A stretch of DNA of 64,000 nt, taken from NCBI GenBank assembly GCA_910574195.1, contig CAJTBF010000001.1:310001-374000 (forward strand), in the 5' to 3' direction. Made by a program: the position numbers and the translations under genes. The DNA comes from Lachnospiraceae bacterium. GTDB lineage: Bacteria > Bacillota > Clostridia > Lachnospirales > Lachnospiraceae. Shown here in pieces: positions 53,198 to 64,000 of this stretch. The notes under the pieces are model-generated. The model was not told the origin of the DNA. It saw only the letters and a program-made list of their open reading frames with translations, and did not search any database. Every line of letters starts with the position of its first letter. The stretch's first letter is position 1.

Positions 53198-54358
53198 TCA
53201 CACCCGTCCTTTTTTCCATTTTGCCAACGCAAGCACCACACAGATCAACGCCGCGGCAAATACAAGCTGGATCCCGATTCCTTCCAGAATCTGTCCCCGC
53301 ATGCTCCCCGCCATACCGTCATATTCTACCAGATATTCGTTTACCAGTTCATACCAGTATACCGGAAGAAACTGTGCTACGGTCTTTACACTCTTACTCA
53401 TAACATCCAGCGGGACAAAAGTACCGCATAAAAAGCACATGCCCAGAGTAAGAACATTCACAATTCCATTCAGCTTATTCTGCATATTCTTTCCGCCTAC
53501 CACCATTCCCACCAGATAAGACACGGCCAGAGATACCAGCAGCATTGCCAGGGAATTCAGCAGATAGAATGCCAGTCCGGGACTGCCCGTCATTCGCTTC
53601 CCATACAAAAGAAACGCTGCCAGAATCACAATTCCCCACAGGCCGGCTCCGATCGTTGCCGCTGCCAGCAGCCCTTCCATACTTTGCCTCCGCTGCGAAA
53701 CTGCGGACGCCTGCATTCTTTTCGGCAGATCCCCCTTGTGGAATGCAGAAAGAACATTTCCCATCACATAGCAGAATACCGACAAAAACAAATACGGAAT
53801 ATAACGGAAAAACCATCCGTACGCCGGCATCTCTCCCGCCGTCCCGCTTCCGTCGGTCAATTCCACCCTGGCCGGTTCCAGATCTCCCAATGCCTGTATC
53901 ATTTCTTCCTCCGTCAGTCCGGCCGCATCATACACCCCGGCCATATACAGAAAACTGTTGATCTGCTGATCCACATAAAATGCCGTATAGGAACCCGGTA
54001 CATTCGTAATCTGAAGTTTTTCTCCTCCCTTTACGCAGGCATCGAAAAAATCAGCGGGAATCCGTACAATATACTCTGTATTCCGATAAAATAGTTCCTC
54101 CTGCATCAATGCTTTGTCCTTTTTCATCTTCTTCACTTCATGAAACTGCCGCAGATAATCCTGAAAAGCAGACGAAAAGGCGCCTCCATCCTCATCCACC
54201 ACAGCCACTTTCACACTCTCCGCCTGAAAATTCCCATAATTCCCTTCCTCCGCAAAAGTCTGAAACATCACTGTGATTGCCATAAAAATCCCAAGATACA
54301 TCAGAATCAGGTTCATATTTCGCTTTATAATTCGAAGATATCCTTTATATACTGTCAT
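53198..54358 (-). CDS. ABC-2 type permease (second)
   Basis: A 386-residue permease of the ABC-2/YhgE-like layout: one N-terminal membrane helix, an extracytoplasmic domain of about 160 residues, then five helices (YIPYLFLSVFCYVMG through LVFAAALICVVLALA). AGGAGGG precedes the ATG, which overlaps the previous permease gene by 14 bp. The substrate is unknown. Such paired permeases often export lipids, antibiotics or peptides. Confidence 0.9.
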   Translation of the reverse strand: MTVYKGYLRIIKRNMNLILMYLGIFMAITVMFQTFAEEGNYGNFQAESVKVAVVDEDGGAFSSAFQDYLRQFHEVKKMKKDKALMQEELFYRNTEYIVRIPADFFDACVKGGEKLQITNVPGSYTAFYVDQQINSFLYMAGVYDAAGLTEEEMIQALGDLEPARVELTDGSGTAGEMPAYGWFFRYIPYLFLSVFCYVMGNVLSAFHKGDLPKRMQASAVSQRRQSMEGLLAAATIGAGLWGIVILAAFLLYGKRMTGSPGLAFYLLNSLAMLLVSLAVSYLVGMVVGGKNMQNKLNGIVNVLTLGMCFLCGTFVPLDVMSKSVKTVAQFLPVYWYELVNEYLVEYDGMAGSMRGQILEGIGIQLVFAAALICVVLALAKWKKGRV

Positions 54359-55469
54359 AGCGTTCCCTCCTGATCATAAGAAATGAAGCCAATACCAGCG
54401 CAACGCACATCACTGCCAGCGTAACCATTCCCCGAAGAAACCGCGCCGTGTCGTCGTATACATTGATACAATAAAACGCGTCGCTGATAATGGCCGCCGG
54501 ATTGATACGATTCAAAAACGGCGCGTTTCGTTCCACTACATATTTCATTTCCCCGTTCATCAGGCCGGCGAGAAAGCTGCCGGTCATGGAGACTGCCAGC
54601 AAGATTCCGATTTTTACTCCTTCCTTCATCCTTCCGAAACTTCCCACAAAGATTCCCATTGATACGCCGATCATACTCCCAATCCATGCGATCAGAAGCA
54701 TCTGGGGCATCTTTCCATTGAAATCCAGTTTCAGAACATAACGCAGATACAATAACAATATTATCACATTCAAAAAATGAATCAAAAACGAGGAAATCAT
54801 CTCCGTAAATACCAATTTCAATTTATTGGTTGGGGTAACACACCGTCTGGCCGCCAGCGGCGTTAAATTTGCCTGTATGGAAAGCGCCGCTGCAAATCCG
54901 ATGAATGCGCCATAAAGACAGGCCATTCCGATCAAAGCATAAAAGAACTGCATATTTCCATTGGTGGTTTTTCCGCCGACAGACACTTGTTCTACTTTCT
55001 CCTCATATCGTTCCATCTGTTCGGCAGCCTGGGAAAGCCCCTCCGGATGAAGCCGTGCCACTGTCTGCATCGTCTGTTTCCCGTTCTCGTATTGTTCCAG
55101 AAGCGACTGCAGAATGCTCTCCGAGATTCCGTTCCCGCCCACGGTAAGCACCGGTGTTTCCTTCACACGAAAAATACCGGACACCTTTTTTTCTTTCAGT
55201 GCGGCCGCCGCCTCCTTCTCTGTCATTTTCCGCGTCGTAATCAAAGGAGAATCCCCGGTCTCCATCCGGTCCAGAAATTCCAGAAATACCGGATCCGCCC
55301 CCTCTTCCTCCACCACGGCTGTCGGTACAATCTCAAAATCTTCCTCCTCAATCATACCAAATGCAAAATAGAAAAGCGTGGCCAGAATCAGAGGAAAAAA
55401 TAATGGCCAAAATATCACATTAAATTCCTTCACTTTTACGAAAATATTATATTTCATCAAATGTAACAT
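54345..55469 (-). CDS. ABC-2 type permease (first)
   Basis: A 374-residue permease with the same plan as its neighbour: an N-terminal helix (IFWPLFFPLILATLFYFAFG), an exported domain of about 150 residues, and five C-terminal helices. GGGAGG precedes the ATG. It follows the ATPase gene by 59 bp and overlaps the next permease gene by 14 bp, so the three are one operon. The two permeases probably form a heterodimer. Confidence 0.9.
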   Translation of the reverse strand: MLHLMKYNIFVKVKEFNVIFWPLFFPLILATLFYFAFGMIEEEDFEIVPTAVVEEEGADPVFLEFLDRMETGDSPLITTRKMTEKEAAAALKEKKVSGIFRVKETPVLTVGGNGISESILQSLLEQYENGKQTMQTVARLHPEGLSQAAEQMERYEEKVEQVSVGGKTTNGNMQFFYALIGMACLYGAFIGFAAALSIQANLTPLAARRCVTPTNKLKLVFTEMISSFLIHFLNVIILLLYLRYVLKLDFNGKMPQMLLIAWIGSMIGVSMGIFVGSFGRMKEGVKIGILLAVSMTGSFLAGLMNGEMKYVVERNAPFLNRINPAAIISDAFYCINVYDDTARFLRGMVTLAVMCVALVLASFLMIRRERYDSI

Positions 55470-55528
55470 GTAATCCCTCCCGTCTGTCTATCTCATTCTG
55501 CCAGATCTTTCTTTTGTTCTTTCCGGAT

Positions 55529-56464
55529 TTAATCCCGAAGTTTGGTCCCCGTAATCTCCAGAAATACATCATTCAACGTCGGCAACTCCGAAAACACTCT
55601 TCCAAAAGGAATTTCCTGTTCCTGCAGATAATGCAAAAGCCGAATCAGATTATGTTCCGCCTTCGTACAGCGCACTGTCAGAATCTGCTCCTCATACTCC
55701 ACGGAAAATACATGAGGCAGTTCCCGGACGGAAAGAATCTGCTCCGGTGTCAGTAACACTCCCTCAATCGTAACCGTCTCACCGGTTTTGATCATATTTT
55801 TTAATTCTTCTTTCGTTCCCACTGCAATACTCCTTCCATGGTCCAAAATCGCGATGCGGGTACAGATCTGTTCCACTTCCTCCATATAGTGGGAAGTATA
55901 AATAATGGTGGATCCCTGTCGGTTTAATTCCTGGATCCCCTCCAGAATCCGGTTCCGGCTCTGCGGATCCACCGCCACGGTCGGTTCATCCAAAATAATG
56001 ATTTTCGGCTTATGCGCAATCCCACAGGCAATATTCAGTCTCCGAAGAAGCCCGCCGGAAAGTTTTCCCGGTCTGGTTTTTACAAACTCTTCCAAACCTA
56101 CAAATTGAACCGCTTCTTCCACCAACTGCTTCCTCTTCTCTTTTTCTCTGACATACAGTCCGCAGAAATAGTCAATATTCTCATAAACTGTCAGTTCATC
56201 AAATACGGCCACATTCTGCAGTACAATTCCGATCTGTTGTTTCACCCGGTAATTATCCGGTGTCATCTCTTCCCCCAGAATCCGGATACTTCCCCTGTCA
56301 TATTTCAAAAGTGCAAGCATACAGTTGATGGCCGTCGTCTTCCCGGATCCGTTCGGCCCCAGGAGGCCAAATACCTCTCCCTCCTGAATCTGCAGATTCA
56401 GATGATCCAGCGCCACCAGATTTCCATATCGCTTCACAAGGTTTTCTATTTGAATCATATCCAA
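55529..56464 (-). CDS. ABC transporter ATP-binding protein
   Basis: A 311-residue ATPase of the DrrA/CcmA type: Walker A GPNGSGKT near residue 36, Q-loop, signature KLSGGLLRRLNIACG, Walker B IIILDEPTVAVDP and H-loop TSHYMEEVE. A C-terminal domain of about 85 residues is as in drug and lantibiotic exporters. GGAAGGG precedes the ATG. First gene of the leftward exporter operon, divergent from the two-component system at 56766, which may control it. Confidence 0.95.
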   Translation of the reverse strand: MDMIQIENLVKRYGNLVALDHLNLQIQEGEVFGLLGPNGSGKTTAINCMLALLKYDRGSIRILGEEMTPDNYRVKQQIGIVLQNVAVFDELTVYENIDYFCGLYVREKEKRKQLVEEAVQFVGLEEFVKTRPGKLSGGLLRRLNIACGIAHKPKIIILDEPTVAVDPQSRNRILEGIQELNRQGSTIIYTSHYMEEVEQICTRIAILDHGRSIAVGTKEELKNMIKTGETVTIEGVLLTPEQILSVRELPHVFSVEYEEQILTVRCTKAEHNLIRLLHYLQEQEIPFGRVFSELPTLNDVFLEITGTKLRD

Positions 56465-56485
56465 TCCCTTCCTTTCCTGATTTTT

Positions 56486-56612
56486 CTATCCCGTATTCGA
56501 TGTGCTTCGCACGAGTGGATGCTTTGCGTCCAATTAAGGTATCCCCCTCCGGGCATCCTGCATTGCATGCCCTTTGAGCCAGCGGACAGCATCGCTGTCC
56601 ATTAAAGTATAC
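56486..56612. repeat. Two forward units of the 66-bp repeat
   Basis: First unit: TCCCGTATTCGATG, GTGCTTCGCAC, GGATGCTTTGCGTCC, TTAAGGTATCC. Second unit: CCGGGCATCCTG, TGCATGCCCTTTGAGCC, GGACAGCATCGCTGTCC, TTAAAGTATACTT. It lies between the divergent ABC and two-component genes. The rest of this 301-bp gap shows TATAATAG before the kinase gene and nothing else clear. Confidence 0.9.
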
Positions 56613-56765
56613 TTTCTCTTTTGGTTTTAGATAAGTGTAAACTGTCATCATTTCTATATGACATTTGTCATTCGAACTCGTATTGCATTTTTTCTTTGCC
56701 ACTCTCCCCTTTTTATATTATAATAGATACAGAATCATCGAAACTTACCTGGGGAGTCAGAGATT

Positions 56766-57914
56766 ATGTCTTATTTTGTAGATACCGGTTTTTTATTTCT
56801 ATATTGTATGTTATCCCTCTGGTACACGGCGGTTGACTTGTCGTTTGTATTTGCGTTTCTCTGTACTTTGATTCTCTGTTGTATCTGCTATTTTTCGAAA
56901 CACCCTCTGCTTTGTATGGGACTTTTCCTTCTGTTCCTGGGACTTTCTCTCTGGATCCCTTCTTTTTTCTGCTTCTATCCGGCGGCGGCATATCTTTTTG
57001 TACGAAAAAGATATACCTGGATGGCTCTGGCGTCTGCTATTTTGCTTTTTTTCTACCATATGGCATATATGGGACAAGCCGCCTTTCTCCCCTTGTCCGT
57101 TGGAATGTCCGGTTTCCTTCTGGCTTTTCTTCTTGCCCGCCGTACCATACGGTATGAGCAGCTGGATACCCGGCTTCGGCAAATGCAGGATGACGATCGG
57201 GAATACCAGCTTTTACTTTCCGAAAAGAATCAGTCCATACTGGAAAAGCAGGACTATGAAATCTACGCCGCCACCTTACGGGAGCGAAACCGGATTGCCC
57301 GGGAGATTCACGATAATGTAGGCCATCTTCTCTCCCGTTCCATCCTGCTGCTGGGCGCCGTAAAGACAATGGGAAAACCTCCGGAACTGGAACCACTTTT
57401 GGAGCATCTGGAGCATTCTCTTGCTTCCGCAATGGACAGCATCCGCACCAGTGTACACGATCTTCATGAAGATTCTGTAGATTTGAAAGCTTCCATCCAA
57501 AATCTCATTGCAGAATTTTCCTTTTGTCCGGTTCGCTTCCAATATGACATGAATCCGATGGTTCCCAAACCGGTCCGTTACTGTTTCATCAGTATTACAA
57601 AGGAAGCGCTCTCCAATGTGATAAAACACAGCAATGCCGACCAAGTACAGATTACCATGCAGGAACATCCTGCACTCTATCAATTGTGTATCACAGACAA
57701 CGGAACAAAAACAGTCCTGCACTCTGCCCACGAAAAAGATTCTTTCCAAAAAAACGGAATTGGATTACTCAACATGCAGGAACGTGTGTCGTCTCTGCAT
57801 GGAACGTTTCATTTTACGGCAGATTCCGGATTTCGAATTTTTATTACGATTCCCAAACAGGATTCCCTGTATCTTGAAAAAGGAGTTTTGAAACATGAAC
57901 CTGATTATCATTGA
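56766..57914 (+). CDS. Sensor histidine kinase (HisKA_3/NarL-pair type)
   Basis: A 382-residue kinase. The first 125 residues are hydrophobic with five or six membrane helices and almost no exported loops, so it may sense the membrane itself, as intramembrane-sensing kinases do. The HisKA_3 motif RNRIAREIHDNVGHLLSRS carries the phosphorylated His. The ATPase region has EALSNVIKHS, ITDNG and NGIGLLNMQERV. GGGGAGT precedes the ATG. It overlaps the response regulator gene by 20 bp. Confidence 0.94.
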   Translation: MSYFVDTGFLFLYCMLSLWYTAVDLSFVFAFLCTLILCCICYFSKHPLLCMGLFLLFLGLSLWIPSFFCFYPAAAYLFVRKRYTWMALASAILLFFYHMAYMGQAAFLPLSVGMSGFLLAFLLARRTIRYEQLDTRLRQMQDDDREYQLLLSEKNQSILEKQDYEIYAATLRERNRIAREIHDNVGHLLSRSILLLGAVKTMGKPPELEPLLEHLEHSLASAMDSIRTSVHDLHEDSVDLKASIQNLIAEFSFCPVRFQYDMNPMVPKPVRYCFISITKEALSNVIKHSNADQVQITMQEHPALYQLCITDNGTKTVLHSAHEKDSFQKNGIGLLNMQERVSSLHGTFHFTADSGFRIFITIPKQDSLYLEKGVLKHEPDYH

Positions 57915-58545
57915 CGACGACCCTCTGGTTTCCAGCGCTCTGAAAACGATTCTGGAATCCCAGGCCGATATTACCGTATGTGCTTCCGGTATGGACGGGA
58001 CGGAAGCCATTTCTCTTTATCGCACACACCGCCCGGATATTCTCCTGATGGATATCCGAATGAAACACACAAGCGGACTGGAGGCTACCGCCCAAATTTT
58101 AAAGGAATTTCCAGACGCAAAAATTCTGCTGCTCACCACTTTCTCCGATGACGAATATATCATTCAGGCATTAAAACTCGGCGCCAGGGGATATCTGCTG
58201 AAACAGGATTACGGCAGCATTCTTCCGGCCTTAAAGACAGTATTATCCGGGCAGACCGTCTTTGGAAGTGAAATCATCTCCAAACTGCCCGGACTGATTC
58301 GGCATACAGACGATTTTGATTACGCGGCGTCAGAAATCAACGACCGGGAACGGGAGATCATCCGTCTGGTCGCCAACGGATACAGCAATAAAGAAATTGC
58401 CGCGGAACTGTTTTTAAGCGAAGGAACCATCCGCAATTATTTGAGCGGTATTTTGGATAAACTCCATTTACGTGACCGGACACAGGTTGCCATCTTTTAT
58501 TACCAACATGCACAAGAATACAAAAAAGGAGGACTTTCTATATGA
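57895..58545 (+). CDS. NarL/LuxR-type response regulator
   Basis: A 216-residue regulator. The receiver has IIDDDPLV, the phosphorylated Asp in DILLMDIRM, LLTTFSD and the Lys of GYLLKQ. The C-terminal LuxR helix-turn-helix reads EREIIRLVANGYSNKEIAAELFLSEGTIRNYLSGIL. Its start lies inside the end of the kinase gene. Its stop overlaps the debranching enzyme start by ATGA, an unusual coupling of signalling and glycogen breakdown. The divergent ABC exporter is the more usual target. Confidence 0.94.
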   Translation: MNLIIIDDDPLVSSALKTILESQADITVCASGMDGTEAISLYRTHRPDILLMDIRMKHTSGLEATAQILKEFPDAKILLLTTFSDDEYIIQALKLGARGYLLKQDYGSILPALKTVLSGQTVFGSEIISKLPGLIRHTDDFDYAASEINDREREIIRLVANGYSNKEIAAELFLSEGTIRNYLSGILDKLHLRDRTQVAIFYYQHAQEYKKGGLSI

Positions 58546-60644
58546 ACACATCAGGTGCAGAACTCACACGAATTCACAACGTTCCTCTGGAACCTCTGGA
58601 CGTTATTTCCGGCTTCGAGGTGCGGCCGGGATTTTTCACCTCCCTGGGCGCCACTCTGATTCCCTGCGGCGTCAGCTTTACCATCCAGTCTCAGGGGGCA
58701 ACCTCCTGTGAACTGCTCTTTTTCCATCGGGGAGAGGATACGCCCTTTGCCGTGTTGAAATTCCCGGAGAGCTACCGTATCGGCTATGTCTATTCCATGA
58801 TCGTTTTTAATCTGAATATCGAAGATCTGGAATACGCCTATCGGCTGGACGGTCCCTATGATGAGAAAAAAGGATATCGTTTTGAAGCAGACCGGATTCT
58901 TCTCGATCCTTATGCAAAAGCGGTCACCGGACAGAGCACATGGGGGTGTAACAATAACTACCATCGGGGATACCATGCACGGGTCGTCCGCAGTAACTTC
59001 GACTGGGGCAATATGTACCATGATCCCATTCCCATGGAAGATCTGGTCATCTACGAGACACACGTTCGGGGATTCACCAAAGATCCTTCCTCCGGTGTCC
59101 TGCATCCCGGCACTTTCAACGGACTAAAGGAAAAAATTCCCTATCTGAAACAACTGGGAATCAATGCCGTCGAACTCATGCCGATTTTTGAATTTGATGA
59201 AATGAGAGATACCCGTGTCGTAGACGGAGAAAAACTACTGGACTACTGGGGATATAACCCTGTCTGCTTCTTTGCACCCAACACCAGTTACGCGGCCTTT
59301 TCCGAGGACAATCAGGAAGGGAAGGAGCTAAAATCCCTGATCAAGTGCCTGCATGATAACAATATGGAAGTCATCCTGGATGTGGTGTTCAATCATACGG
59401 CGGAAGGAAATGAAATGGGTCCCTGCTTTTCTTTCAAAGGTCTGGACAATAACATCTATTACCTTCTGACACCGGACGGGCATTACTATAATTTCAGCGG
59501 CTGCGGGAATACTTTGAACTGCAACCACCCTATCGTCCAGCAGATGATCCTGGATTGTCTGCACTACTGGGTAACAGATTACCGTGTGGATGGTTTTCGT
59601 TTCGATCTGGCTTCTATCCTGGGACGAAACGAAGACGGTTCTCCCATGAACCAGCCTCCCCTTTTACGAAGCCTGGCCTTCGATCCGATTCTGGGCAATA
59701 CAAAATTGATTGCAGAGGCATGGGATGCAGGCGGCTTATATCAGGTCGGCTCTTTTCCTTCCTGGAAACGCTGGGCGGAATGGAACGGACGTTACCGGGA
59801 TGATATGCGCCGTTTCCTGAAAGGAGATTGCGGCTGTGCAGGCGCCGCCGCACAGAGAATTATCGGTTCCCCCGATCTGTACGATCCCATTCAGCGCGGT
59901 CCCAACGCCTCCATCAACTTCCTGACCTGCCATGACGGATTTACACTGTACGATCTGTACAGTTATAACGAAAAGCATAACCAGGCAAACGGATGGAATA
60001 ATACGGACGGTACAAATGACAATAACAGTTGGAACTGCGGGGCCGAGGGGGAAACGGAAGCGGAGGATGTCCGCACACTGCGCCGGAGAATGCTGAAAAA
60101 TGCCTGCGCCGTCTTGCTGAGTAGCCGCGGGACTCCGATGTTTCTCTCCGGAGATGAATTCGGGGACACCCGTTTCGGAAACAATAACCCTTATTGTCAG
60201 GACAACCCTATCTCCTGGCTGAACTGGACACTTCTGGAGAAAAACCAGGATCTGTATCAGTTCTTCCGCTACATGATCCAATTCCGGAAAAATCATCCGG
60301 TAATCCGGAAAAATCTGGAAACCAGCACCACCGGATACCCTCATGTCAGTGTACACGGCACCAGACCGGGGGCGCCGGATTACAGTCAGACTTCGCATGT
60401 AATCTGTATCTTATTTGCCGGACATAATCCCGATACAGGAAGGGAAGACCTGGTATATCTTGCCATCAATTCCTACTGGGAATCTGTCTCCCTGACTTTA
60501 CCGCCCCTCTCCAATGATCTAAAATGGAAAGTGGCCGTCAACACCGGGGATCCAAAACAGGTTTGTTTTTCCGGAGAGGAACGCCCGGACGCCGGAATGA
60601 ATATTTCCATCGGTGCAAGATCTGTGATTCTGTTCGAAATTTAA
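58542..60644 (+). CDS. Glycogen debranching enzyme / isoamylase (GH13, GlgX-like)
   Basis: A 700-residue enzyme that cuts alpha-1,6 branches of glycogen or starch. A CBM48 domain (about residues 15-125, ending LDGPYDEKKGYRFEADRILLDPYAKAV) precedes the GH13 barrel. Catalytic motifs are VDGFRFDLAS (Asp), LIAEAWDAGG (Glu) and FLTCHDGFTLYD (Asp). No signal peptide is present, so it acts inside the cell. AAGGAGG precedes the ATG, which overlaps the response regulator stop by four bases. A strong terminator follows. Confidence 0.93.
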   Translation: MNTSGAELTRIHNVPLEPLDVISGFEVRPGFFTSLGATLIPCGVSFTIQSQGATSCELLFFHRGEDTPFAVLKFPESYRIGYVYSMIVFNLNIEDLEYAYRLDGPYDEKKGYRFEADRILLDPYAKAVTGQSTWGCNNNYHRGYHARVVRSNFDWGNMYHDPIPMEDLVIYETHVRGFTKDPSSGVLHPGTFNGLKEKIPYLKQLGINAVELMPIFEFDEMRDTRVVDGEKLLDYWGYNPVCFFAPNTSYAAFSEDNQEGKELKSLIKCLHDNNMEVILDVVFNHTAEGNEMGPCFSFKGLDNNIYYLLTPDGHYYNFSGCGNTLNCNHPIVQQMILDCLHYWVTDYRVDGFRFDLASILGRNEDGSPMNQPPLLRSLAFDPILGNTKLIAEAWDAGGLYQVGSFPSWKRWAEWNGRYRDDMRRFLKGDCGCAGAAAQRIIGSPDLYDPIQRGPNASINFLTCHDGFTLYDLYSYNEKHNQANGWNNTDGTNDNNSWNCGAEGETEAEDVRTLRRRMLKNACAVLLSSRGTPMFLSGDEFGDTRFGNNNPYCQDNPISWLNWTLLEKNQDLYQFFRYMIQFRKNHPVIRKNLETSTTGYPHVSVHGTRPGAPDYSQTSHVICILFAGHNPDTGREDLVYLAINSYWESVSLTLPPLSNDLKWKVAVNTGDPKQVCFSGEERPDAGMNISIGARSVILFEI

Positions 60645-60645
60645 A

Positions 60646-60665
60646 GTCCGATGTCCAACAAAGTA
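60646..60665. repeat. Fragment of the 66-bp repeat
   Basis: GTCCGATGTCCAACAAAGTATA directly after the debranching enzyme stop retains the closing end of a unit. Confidence 0.5.
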
Positions 60666-60666
60666 T

Positions 60667-60730
60667 AAGAAAAGCGGAACCAGAGACATATTCCTTTTGG
60701 AATCTGCCCCGGTTCCGCTTTTCTTTTTTC
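60667..60730 (+). terminator. Terminator of the kinase-regulator-debranching transcript
   Basis: AAGAAAAGCGGAACC at 60667 pairs perfectly with its complement ending at 60725, followed by TTTTTC. An inner TTCC/GGAA hairpin caps it. Confidence 0.9.
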
Positions 60731-60812
60731 TATGTTTACATTCCTTCCGTAACTATTTAACCTATGGCTAAATAGTTACGGAATCCGACCTCTTTGCCGG
60801 CATTGCCCTCTT

Positions 60813-61994
60813 CTATTCTTCCAGTACTTCTTTTACTTTATTCATGAAACCCTTTTTTTTACTCTTTCCTTTTCCCTCTTCCGTCTCCTGGTGCAGGGTA
60901 TTTCCGGAAAGCTGATCGAATTTACGCAGCGCTTCTTTCGCCTCGGCGCTGAGACGGTCCGGTGTCTGAATCACAAGGGTTACATAGTGATCTCCGCGCA
61001 CCTGCGCATTTCGCAGGGAAGGAACCCCTTTGCCTTTCAGCCGAACCTTGGTATCGGTCTTTGTCCCCGGTTTTACGGTATAGATCACTTCCCCGTCCAC
61101 CGTTGGAACCCGGATGTCGCCTCCCAGCGCTGCCTGCGCAAAAGAAATAGGTACTGTGGAAAAAATGTGCATATCCTGCCGCTGCAAAACCGGATGCCGG
61201 GATACATTGACCTCTACCAGAAGATCTCCTCTGGGACCTCCGTTCACACCGGGCTCTCCTTTTTCCCGGATACGAATACTCTGCCCGTTGTCGATTCCCG
61301 CCGGAACGCTGACCTGAATTTTTTTCCGATTTGAAATATATCCGCTTCCGGAACAGGCGGTACACTTTTCCTTTACCACTTTCCCGGTACCGCCGCAGGC
61401 GGAACAGGTCTGTACGTTCTGTACGGTTCCGAAGAAAGACTGGGACGTATACACCACCTGTCCCTTGCCCCCGCACTTGGAACAGGTCTCCGGAGAAGTA
61501 CCCGGTTTTGCACCCGTACCGTTACAGGTCGGACAGGGATCTTTCAGCACCACATCCAGCTCCTTTTCACAGCCGAATACCGCCTCCTCAAACGTAATAC
61601 GGATACTCTTTCTGAGATTGGCTCCCCGCATGGGGCCACTGCCCCCGCGGCCGCTTCTTCTTCCGCCGCCGCCGAACAAATCTCCAAATATATCCCCGAA
61701 TATATCCGTGAAATCCGTGCCGCTGAAATCAAAGCCGCCAAAGCCACCGCCTCCGGCGCCTCCTTCAAACGCGGCGTGTCCAAACTGGTCATACTGCCGG
61801 CGCTTTTCCGGATCACTGAGTACCGCATACGCTTCCGATGCCTCTTTGAATTTCTTTTCCGCCTCGGCATCTCCCGGATTCATATCCGGATGATACTTTT
61901 TGGCCAGAACACGATATGCTTTTTTGATCGCTCCGTCATCCGCATCTTTGCTTATGCCAAGCACTTCATAATAATCTCTTTTTGACTCTGCCAT
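60813..61994 (-). CDS. dnaJ: Chaperone protein DnaJ
   Basis: A 393-residue type I Hsp40. The J domain has HPD in [12 protein letters not shown] Gly/Phe-rich segment (about residues 70-120) follows. The zinc region has four CxxCxGxG repeats ([32 protein letters not shown]), and then come the substrate domains. AAAGGTAG precedes the ATG. It lies 151 bp after dnaK on the same strand with a hairpin between. It stimulates the DnaK ATPase and hands over unfolded proteins. Confidence 0.97.
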   Translation of the reverse strand: MAESKRDYYEVLGISKDADDGAIKKAYRVLAKKYHPDMNPGDAEAEKKFKEASEAYAVLSDPEKRRQYDQFGHAAFEGGAGGGGFGGFDFSGTDFTDIFGDIFGDLFGGGGRRSGRGGSGPMRGANLRKSIRITFEEAVFGCEKELDVVLKDPCPTCNGTGAKPGTSPETCSKCGGKGQVVYTSQSFFGTVQNVQTCSACGGTGKVVKEKCTACSGSGYISNRKKIQVSVPAGIDNGQSIRIREKGEPGVNGGPRGDLLVEVNVSRHPVLQRQDMHIFSTVPISFAQAALGGDIRVPTVDGEVIYTVKPGTKTDTKVRLKGKGVPSLRNAQVRGDHYVTLVIQTPDRLSAEAKEALRKFDQLSGNTLHQETEEGKGKSKKKGFMNKVKEVLEE

Positions 61995-62051
61995 ACCAAT
62001 CTACCTTTCCTTTGTTTTCCGTCTGTACGGGTATGCCGTTACCCAAAGAAA

Positions 62052-62085
62052 TTCTACGAAACCGGAGCCTTCCGGTTTCGTAGAA
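62052..62085 (-). terminator. Hairpin between dnaK and dnaJ
   Basis: TTCTACGAAACCGGA and its perfect 15-bp complement with a four-base loop. Downstream T content is low, so it more likely attenuates or stabilises the dnaK message than ends it fully, which would lower dnaJ output relative to dnaK (inference). Confidence 0.6.
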
Positions 62086-62145
62086 CCATCCTTCCTCTTG
62101 CCCGGCGTTTGCGCTTCACAGAGGAAACTCTGCTTTTTGCAGGCT

Positions 62146-64000
<1,855 letters not shown>

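Noticed and set aside
56298-56702. Leftward 134-codon frame overlapping the ABC ATPase gene
   Set aside because: Overlaps the start of a well-supported ATPase in another frame and runs through repeat DNA. No independent support.

Overview
The window looks like a chromosomal segment of an anaerobic, fermentative member of the Lachnospiraceae (Clostridia). The basis is mid-range base composition, strong AGGAGG-type ribosome sites with frequent GTG/TTG starts, a sensory [FeFe] hydrogenase paired with a SpoIIE-type phosphatase, YtrA-type GntR/ABC units and GerMN/ComEC/ComEA genes. The genus cannot be fixed by reading alone. No rRNA, tRNA, CRISPR array or intact transposase was seen.

Layout: 0.3-2.9 kb, tyrA-aroA (aromatic amino acids). 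2.9-7.7 kb, leftward folate operon folC-folE-HD gene-folP-folBK plus a DUF1905 gene. 7.7-11.6 kb, GntR-ABC unit with a 731-residue permease. 11.8-16.1 kb, sensory hydrogenase plus phosphatase and small genes. 16.9-20.9 kb, small-molecule exporter, hisC, an aminotransferase and a DUF2156 gene. 20.95-21.1 kb, a candidate small RNA. 21.2-26.4 kb, a divergent pair of an RNase HIII-like nuclease and a 1303-residue protein joining an RNase H1-type hybrid-binding domain to two AAA modules and an FtsH-type protease. 26.6-35.2 kb, a 5'-truncated surface-polysaccharide-type gene, then comEA-response regulator-kinase-gerMN-comEC. 35.3-42.4 kb, a YdcZ transporter and the arginine operon argC-GNAT-argJ-argB-argD, interrupted by a decayed toxin-antitoxin locus. 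42.4-48.7 kb, TetR, a PD-(D/E)XK-like protein, AraC and two GH13 glucosidases. 48.8-53.1 kb, csoR-copA(Z) and an Mrp ATPase. 53.2-58.5 kb, a three-gene ABC exporter divergent from a two-component system. 58.5-60.6 kb, a glycogen debranching enzyme. 60.8-64 kb, dnaJ and a dnaK cut by the window edge.

The most striking genome-level signal is a family of about 66-bp repeats scattered through more than ten intergenic regions. Each unit can fold into three short hairpins closed by TATACC/GGTATA ends, and the hairpin arms change together between copies. One unit sits in frame inside an antitoxin gene. Others supply the last codons and stop of three proteins, and false upstream starts for at least two more. 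A second set of larger branched palindromes and a TA-flanked 84-bp MITE add to this.

Clear regulatory sites include a CsoR box between the -35 and -10 of the copper promoter, a palindromic ArgR-like promoter before argC, and an internal ribosome site that should yield free CopZ from inside copA.
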